Of a stretch of 64,000 bases of DNA, positions 57,172 to 64,000 are shown piece by piece. The notes beneath the pieces were generated by a model. That model was not told the DNA's origin. It made no database searches and saw only the letters and a program-made list of their open reading frames with translations. Each line of letters begins with the position of its first letter. The first letter of the stretch is position 1. The stretch lies in contig JAHNZQ020000004.1 in assembly GCA_019155205.2 (NCBI GenBank), positions 688,658 through 752,657 of the forward strand, read 5' to 3'. Origin of the DNA: Gracilaria vermiculophylla. Lineage: Eukaryota; Rhodophyta; Florideophyceae; Gracilariales; Gracilariaceae. A program made the translations under genes and the position numbers.

Positions 57172-60100
57172 ATGCGTGATTTTTACCTCAATGGTTTGGA
57201 AGAAACAGAGGCTGAGGAGGTCAATTACACTGAGCGACTCAACGACGTTGTTGACAAGCTATGCAGTTCGTAAGTTCATGTCCGCCGGCTTTCCCCGCGG
57301 CTCTTCTCTCCGCAACCTCCTCGCCGTCAGCTAACCCTCTTTGAATTTAATTTTCTTCGTGATCAGTAACACCATTGAGGATCGTCTCAGCTTTGCGGCA
57401 CAACTGCGAGCAACCGTCGATAATCTCCCTGACGATGACAGCCTTGCCAACTCAAACGAGTCTTCAGACGACAACATCAAGAGGAGTGAAGCCATCGCCA
57501 CTCTCAATCGACGTCTTCAAGTCCTCCTCGGTAGCGAAAGGCAACTTGATCGCCTTGCTGCAATAGCTGCGGTGACAGCACTACTAAAAACAAAGTCTGA
57601 AGACATACAAGACCGCGCTCAGCGGGCGGGCAACGCTGTCCGCATTCTTTTTCGAACACGCAATACAGACATAGCAACAGCCAAGGCTGCCGCCACCCTC
57701 GTGGGTGCACTGGCCGACCTAAACAATGCTCTTTCTACTCGTGCCGTCGACTATGCTTTGACTAATGCAATCAATGTTATTGGCAATCGTCATGCCGAGG
57801 AACCCAGTCCTGCATCATCAACAGAGCGCGCACGCTCGGCACTGGTCATAACCGAGCTCGCCGGTGCCAGCAAGTCATCGCATATTGTTTTTCGGTTCCA
57901 GGAAAGCCTCCGCATGCAATTGTGGCACGTCGTCTTCGATCCAGAGCTTTCAGTTCGTGAACAGGGAGTACAGGCTCTACAAGCTGTGCTTAACAATGTT
58001 TTGGACATGGCGGACACTCCTTTGGCGGATAAAGCAATGAACGATGTGATCAAACGTGTGCGTGTTTCTTTGTTGCTGGACATTGAGGACGGAAGGGCAG
58101 CAAGGAGAAGAAAAGAGCGTATTGACGCCATTGTTCATGGCTCTCTCCTTATGACGTCATCTCTTCTTCGTTCCAAGCAATCCAGGCTTCACCTATTATC
58201 ATTATCGAAAGACATTTGTTCCCTTGTTGTGCGCTACCAAAAAAGCTCTAACGCTGTGATTCGAGAGACTGTTGCGGATATTTTACCATTGCTTGTCCAG
58301 TTGGACAGAAGTATTTTCAAAGGCGACTTCCTGCGTGAGCTTCACAAGTCGGCAATGTCCTTGATCCGCAACAAAAATTTTCCGAGCCAAGAACGCGGCC
58401 AATGTCTCGTGTCACTGGCTGCGATAACGGAGAAAATAATTGGTCAAGATCTCAGCCCATTGTTTCGAGACATGTTAGAGATAAGCCGGGAAGCTCTTGT
58501 ATCTCACGTCAATGGCAAGAATGGTAGAAGTCTCCCGAAGGAGAATGTATTGAAAGCCATCGGGCACATGGCAAGGGGCTCGAGAGGTAACCCGGTTTTC
58601 GCCAGGTTCGTCAAGGATGGTGTCATACCCTTGATAATGAGCACTGACTTTACGGGATGTCTTGTACGTACGATGGACGATATCGGACGTGCAGTACCCA
58701 GCATGATACCTCTCGTTCGCGAAAATCTTGTTAACCTTATCGCCGTCACTCTGAAATGTAGCATGCCAGGCAGTACGGAAGGTATAGAACAGTGGAACAT
58801 GAATACCAAAACTCACGTGCAGCAAACACCACGGAAAGGTGCTGGTGCCCAGTCCGTTGGAGACGCTTCTCATACAAACTTTGGTGGGTTTGGAGGTAGT
58901 GGAACAGACACGGGTCTTGAGACCCAGAAACACGGAACAGCGGAAAGCGAGTTGGATTACTTCAAGCAGTATCCGCTAACATCGGAGCTTCATCGAATTG
59001 GGAGTGACTTTGAGCTTGATCCGAACTTTAAGTTTGATGGTATCGATGGACTCTTGGACAGTCCTTGTGGATCTCAGTCTTCATCTTCTGCTCCCGAACT
59101 CAGTGCCATAAGTATGCCGGAGCTTTCGAGCACATCGTTTGATAGAGAGAATTCTCCATGCGTTGCGCTGAAAGCGATTGTGACTTACTCATTCACGGGG
59201 ATGTGTGCCTCTGATTTAACCACCTTCGCAAACGAGTTTGTCGTCGAATTTTTGCATGCGAACAGCGTCAAAGTAAGAGCTCTGGCCGTAACAGCCACCG
59301 CGAAAATTTTGGAGACTGCAGTTTTTGCTGATCAATGTGCGGGGAAAAAACATGGAAGAGTAATAAGAATAACCCCGGAAGTTCATGCTCTCCTATCAAA
59401 GCTTTTATCCCTTGCCGTGGCGGATCCTTCGAAAGATGTGCGGTTTATTGCGCTACAGTATCTGGGTAAGAAAGAGTTTTTGAGGTATCTTCTGCAATTT
59501 GAAATGCTTGACGTACTTTTCATCAGTTTTCACGATGAAAGTGCAGCACTTCGGAGAGCTGCCCTCTCTCTGGCGAGTCGCCTCAGTCATCGACATCCCG
59601 CTCAGATAATTCCTGCCTTGAGAAAACATCTCTTTTATTTGCTCACCGTTTTAAGATTGAGCGGGACCCATTTTGCTCGAAACCGGAGGGACGCAACCAT
59701 TCTTATATACACTCTAACTCTACATGCAAAGAACCTTGTTGAACCGTATACACGTTCCGTGATGAATACACTTTTATACTGTCTGAGGGAGGCAAAAAAG
59801 CGGAATGAATATCATATCATAATCCCAATCTACATGACCATTGCTGAAATGGGAGGAACCATGAGCCGCTTTGATTTGAGTCCTTACCGCGAGGAACTTG
59901 TCCCAATTATTGTTTCCTCAATTCTTCAGTTTCAGTCATCGGAACCAATTCTGCGAAAAGCTGCGCTACGAGCTCTGACGGGCTTGGTACAAAACACGGG
60001 TTATGTTATAAAGCCCTATGATATTCATCCTGGTCTTCTTCCGGGACTGATACAGCTTTTGACTGTAGAAACAGATCAAAGTGTTCGGCTGGAAGCGGAG

Positions 60101-63100
60101 ATACTCATCGGCTCGCTTGGTGCTGTCAACCCGGAGAACCATAAGTATGCAAATCTCCCGAGGTTCTTGGAAAGACGACAGTACGCGCAATCCCGCAACA
60201 TATCCAGCAGTATTCAGGATCGTGGGACTTTAAGAAACAACGCGTCTTTTGTTTCTGGTATACAGGTTGGGCCTGCAAGCACGACCAACTTGGCTTCTTC
60301 CAAACTCGGCGCACTGAAGGGCTCTGGGCAGATTAGTGCAGTGATGAAAAAGGATTTTGCTCAAGGGAAGCAGGCTGCTGTTTCTATGACCCGTGGTAAT
60401 GGGTTGACGGACAACGAGGACTCTCAAAATACCTTCCTAAATCCACTTGTTCGGGCACAAGACATCGAACCAGCGATTGCTCTTTTTGCATATGGTGGAG
60501 AACATTTTGAAAGCATGATGGCATATGTTCCGGTTTGGGAAACCGAAGAATTAGAAAACATGTCACTTGTGGAAGAACTTGAACACCCCTTTACGAACAG
60601 TCCAAACTATTTTCCATCAGTGGCATTGGACCAACTAAATTTGATAATCACAAATCCGAGACAGCGATCACACCACAAAGAAGCTGTGAAAGCAATTGTG
60701 AATATAGTTAGATCATCTGGGTCAAAATGCTCTCACTTTCTCCCAGCTGTTGTGCCTCGCATATTATGGTTGTTGGGGAGATGTGCTCGCTCTGATTCGA
60801 TATCTGGTCTTTCGTTTACCGAGCTTGAAAATCAAATAATGATTCGCCTTCAAGAATTGATATCCGTTGCAGGGTTTGACTATATGCCCTACGTATGTGA
60901 TACAGTATTGCTGATGTGGAAGTTCCTGAAACACCTTGGTAACTTGCAGCTATGTGTTATTAATGTGTGTAATCTTTTGTCGAAGCTGAGGATAGCAATT
61001 GGCGATCACTTTGCCCCAATTATCCCAACGGTTTTGCCATATCTTCTCCCATGTCTTTTGCGCGATCGCTCAGGAACCGGAGCAATGGCCACAGCAGTGT
61101 TGAAAACATTGGAAACTTTCAGCCCCTTATTTGGTGTCCACGAGACTATTGTTCTGGAATGTCTAACCAAGTTGATTCTTGCGAAGAAACTTGTGGTGCG
61201 TCGCGAAGAAGCGCTTTTGACGTTGATATCCTTACTTAAGGATACATCCGATATTGAAGTTCTACCAAGCGTCATTCAGCCATTGATACAAGTGCTTGTT
61301 CATTCAAATGAACTAGCTGTCAAACCTTCACATGTTCGCGGGGGTGTTGTACAGAGTTCCAGTATTAATGATCTCAAGGGTGCTACAAATAGTGGGGAAA
61401 TTGTGGTATGTGCAGCAACAGCACTTCTGGAAATAGGAAGACGTTCAACATGTGCCTTTGACGCATATATTCCCGTGGTTAAGAGAGCTCTGAAACTGAG
61501 TAATCTGAAGCAAAAAAGCAAAGTGGTATACGATTCTTTGGAAGCCATGCTAGCTCAGAAGAAATCTCAGGCTCATGGGAGAACAGTAACTGTATCACCC
61601 AGCCCGTGTAAGGTTTTGCGGGGTCAACGCTCAATAGCTGACATGACAAGCTTTTCGTACGCGGGACACAGTCTTGCATTGGGGAAGAAGCAAGTATCTG
61701 ATATTTCTCACGTCTCGAATACAAGTCGCATTCCAACATCTCGGAAGCATAATCTTATGGAAGCTGTTTTTTTACAGAAATGGGAAGTGCAACGAGGGTT
61801 TGTGGAAGAGGATTGGGTTCGATGGTACTCCAACCTTGGAGCTGCCATGTTAGAGCAATCAGGATCTCCAGCATTTCGCGCTTGTGTAAGAATTTCAGAG
61901 TCTTACCCGCAATTCACGAAAATGTTATTTAATGCTGCATTTCTGTCATGTTGGAAACACCCTCTCAGTTCAGAGTCAAAAGTGAAGCTCGTGCACAACT
62001 TAGAATTGGCGATAAGTTCAGACACTATACCTTTGAATATTTTGCAATCTCTTTTGAACCTGTATGAATTTATGGATCACGATGAGAAACCCTTACCGAC
62101 AAGTAATATGAAACTGGCCGAGGCTGCATGTAAATGTGGTGCCTTTGCAAAGGGTGTCCGATATCGTGAGTTGGATTACGCTCATCACCTAGGTTCTCCG
62201 AAAATGATCGAAATGGATATCGATGGTGAAGACGGCCTCATTTCTATTTATGATAGACTGAATAATCTTGAGTCTGCAATTGGCACCTTGGATCACTACC
62301 AAGGAATGAAAGGTTCCAAGATAAAAGAAATATGGTTCGAGAAGTTGCAAAAATGGGATGATGCTCTTGTAGAATATGAAAAAGTCGATATTGATTGCAA
62401 ATCAGTTGGTGAACTTTTGTACACCGAGAAGGACAAGTGGAAAAGCTTGCTTGGCAGGTTACGGTGCTTAAACGAAATTGGTGAATGGCAAGAATTGAGT
62501 GAACTTATCCAGAAGGCCAAAAGGGTATGTAGCCGAAGTCCACGTGCTCTCGGAGAACTGGCCTTAGACGGGAAAGGGGCCTCAGTTGCTCTGGATCTTG
62601 GGCGTTGGGATGAGTTTGAGGAATGGGTTGGATTTCTGAGACCACATACGTTTCATGGCTCTTTCTACAGAACTCTGATGCTTGTGAGGCAAGGTAGGTA
62701 TAATCCCTCGAAACTTGACGAGGCTGAACAGTACCTTCGGAATGCCCGAAAGCGTCTCGATCTGGACCTTACAGCAACAGTAAGTGAAGGATACCCAAGA
62801 GCATATGAGAGAGTTGTAGATGCTCAGGTATTGGTGGAGTTGGAAGAGATGATTTCCTTTTTGCGAATGTCTGAAGAAGACTCAGCGTCTTTTGGACGTC
62901 GGAGGTTACGAGATATCTGGGATCAGCGATTGCGAGGTTGCAAGCATGATCGTTACACTTGGTATAGACTTCTGATGATTCGCACCTTAGTCATGAAACC
63001 AATCGACAACAAAGAGCAATGGCTCGAATTTTCGACGATGTGCTGCAAAGACGGACGCATGCCCATGTCCCGAGAAGCACTACGGATGTTACTTAAGTCA

Positions 63101-64000
63101 TATAAGGAACAGCAATCAACCCTCCGAGTTGGCAGAGGGGGTAGAACAGCCGCGGCCAACTCTTTTGAGCAATTATTTGGCTCAGGGTCATGGGATCCAC
63201 AGGCAATTGTTTCCATTCAAGATCTGGAGATCAGGTTTTCATGTGTGCAGCTTTTGTGGGCCTTGAACAGACATGTTGAAGCGTATTCTTGCCTAGAGCA
63301 GTGCCGTAATGAGTACTTATGGAAAGCTGGAGTAACCTTCACTGAAGATGGAATGCTTATCGGTTTGTCGTCCGAAGAATTGGAATCCCAACGTTCAACA
63401 GCCGGAGAAGTCTTCTCCAAACTTTCAAAGTGGGGCTTTCGAATGATCGAGGACAAAGAAGTAGCGGAGTCATGTGTCACCGATCCAATCATATATGCAG
63501 ACTATGCTGCAAAAATATGTCCCGAATCTGGCAAGGCATGGCACTACTGGGGCGCTCTGAACGAGCATCGCTTTCTCGCTTTGGTGGAGAAGCAAGGGGG
63601 GATTCCTGACGTTGGCTATCACCTTGGAAATGGAATCACTATAGGAAAACGAGAAAAGAGGTTTGCAGTCGGCGCAGTGCAAGGTTACTTTAAGTCGATT
63701 GATCTAAATAGTAAGACTGCAACGGAGGATGCTTTGCGAGTTTTGACGCTTTGGTTCAACTTTGGTGGACTGGATGACTACTATGTCGAGTTCGATGCCG
63801 GCTTCGAAAGAACCAATATCACGATGTGGCTTGAAGTTGTTCCTCAAATCATAGCTCGTCTTTACACGCCATTCCCCGAAGTTCAGAGAGGGGTAAGAGT
63901 TTTGTTGGCGAAGATTGGAACAATGCATCCACAGATCGCGGTATATCCTCTCACGGTAGCGAAGAAGGTCTACGCCTCCCACCAGGAAAAAAGAGCAAAC
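57172..64000 (+). CDS. TOR: Target of rapamycin (TOR) kinase, N-terminal part; runs off the window
   Basis: Exon 1 is 57172-57269 and exon 2 starts at 57367 and stays open to the window end, giving 2244 aa so far. The intron is 97 nt (GTAAGT...GATCAG, phase 2). Hundreds of residues of HEAT-type helical repeats are followed by the FAT domain; the segment RRLRDIWDQRLRGCKHD...WYRLLMIRTLV and the last IAVYPLTVAKK align with the end of FAT in TOR. FRB and kinase domains must lie to the right, so rapamycin sensitivity and catalysis cannot be judged here. A Ser/Gly-rich insertion is present at about 58790-59120. TOR is the central growth kinase of eukaryotes. I did not verify every codon, but several widely spaced points share the frame. 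Confidence 0.93.
57270..57366 (+). other. Intron 1 of TOR
   Basis: The intron is 97 nt with GTAAGT donor and GTGATCAG acceptor. Joining turns TC|T into a Ser codon and opens the frame to the end of the window. Confidence 0.9.

Noticed and set aside
1..64000. CRISPR arrays, insertion sequences and rRNA genes
   Set aside because: No regularly spaced direct repeats with unique spacers, no transposase frame and no rRNA-like segment were seen; the content is that of a eukaryotic nucleus.

Overview
The window reads as nuclear DNA of a photosynthetic eukaryote, most likely a unicellular red alga. Three things point there. A PsbQ'-type oxygen-evolving subunit sits beside a PsbW-like photosystem II protein. 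Genes are mostly intronless: I can place only three introns (97-142 nt, GT..AG) in 22 genes. Several proteins carry plastid presequences with an early phenylalanine (MAFVSP, MVSAFVP, MVLSAF, MSLLTF), a trait described for red-algal and glaucophyte transit peptides. The species cannot be fixed from the sequence alone.

Layout, left to right: a bZIP regulator (865-2409, +); a gene-poor stretch with telomere-like octamers and short dispersed repeats; a GT61-type Golgi glycosyltransferase (5423-8017, +); a flavin amine oxidase fused to what looks like a decayed cyclopropane-fatty-acid-synthase domain (8151-11003, -); a second empty stretch; plastid anthranilate synthase TrpE (14552-16357, -). A very GC-rich block of about 26 kb follows: protein tyrosine phosphatase (one intron), a YheT/EMB8-type hydrolase (one intron), an APAF-1-like STAND NTPase with WD40 propeller, mRNA cap guanine-N7 methyltransferase, a PH-AGC kinase with a repeat-bearing tail, a second bZIP, a small acidic protein with a plastid-type presequence, a CHY/CTCHY zinc-finger protein, an RWP-RK regulator and a fucosyltransferase-like type II membrane protein. 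The last part is closer to balanced composition: plastid branched-chain aminotransferase, PsbQ', the PsbW-like protein, a mitochondrial carrier resembling the S-adenosylmethionine carrier, a Grx-Grx-MsrA fusion, a bromodomain protein, a TOE1-type deadenylase, and the TOR kinase gene, which runs off the right edge before its FRB and kinase domains.

Genes mostly alternate in strand, giving divergent pairs with shared promoter regions and convergent pairs with short or no spacers; the two photosystem II genes overlap by 4 nt at their stops. There is no operon logic. Themes that recur are plastid metabolism and photosynthesis (TrpE, BCAT, PsbQ', PsbW-like), nutrient and growth signalling (TOR, PH-AGC kinase, PTP), transcription (two bZIPs, RWP-RK, bromodomain), RNA processing (cap methyltransferase, TOE1), and Golgi glycosylation (GT61, FUT-like).

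The most unusual items are the APAF-1-like STAND protein, the oxidase fused to an apparently dead methyltransferase, the Grx-Grx-MsrA fusion, the 50-bp repeat in the AGC-kinase tail, the overlapping photosystem II pair, and the strong base-composition mosaic in which genes at block edges have their 5' ends on the GC-rich side.
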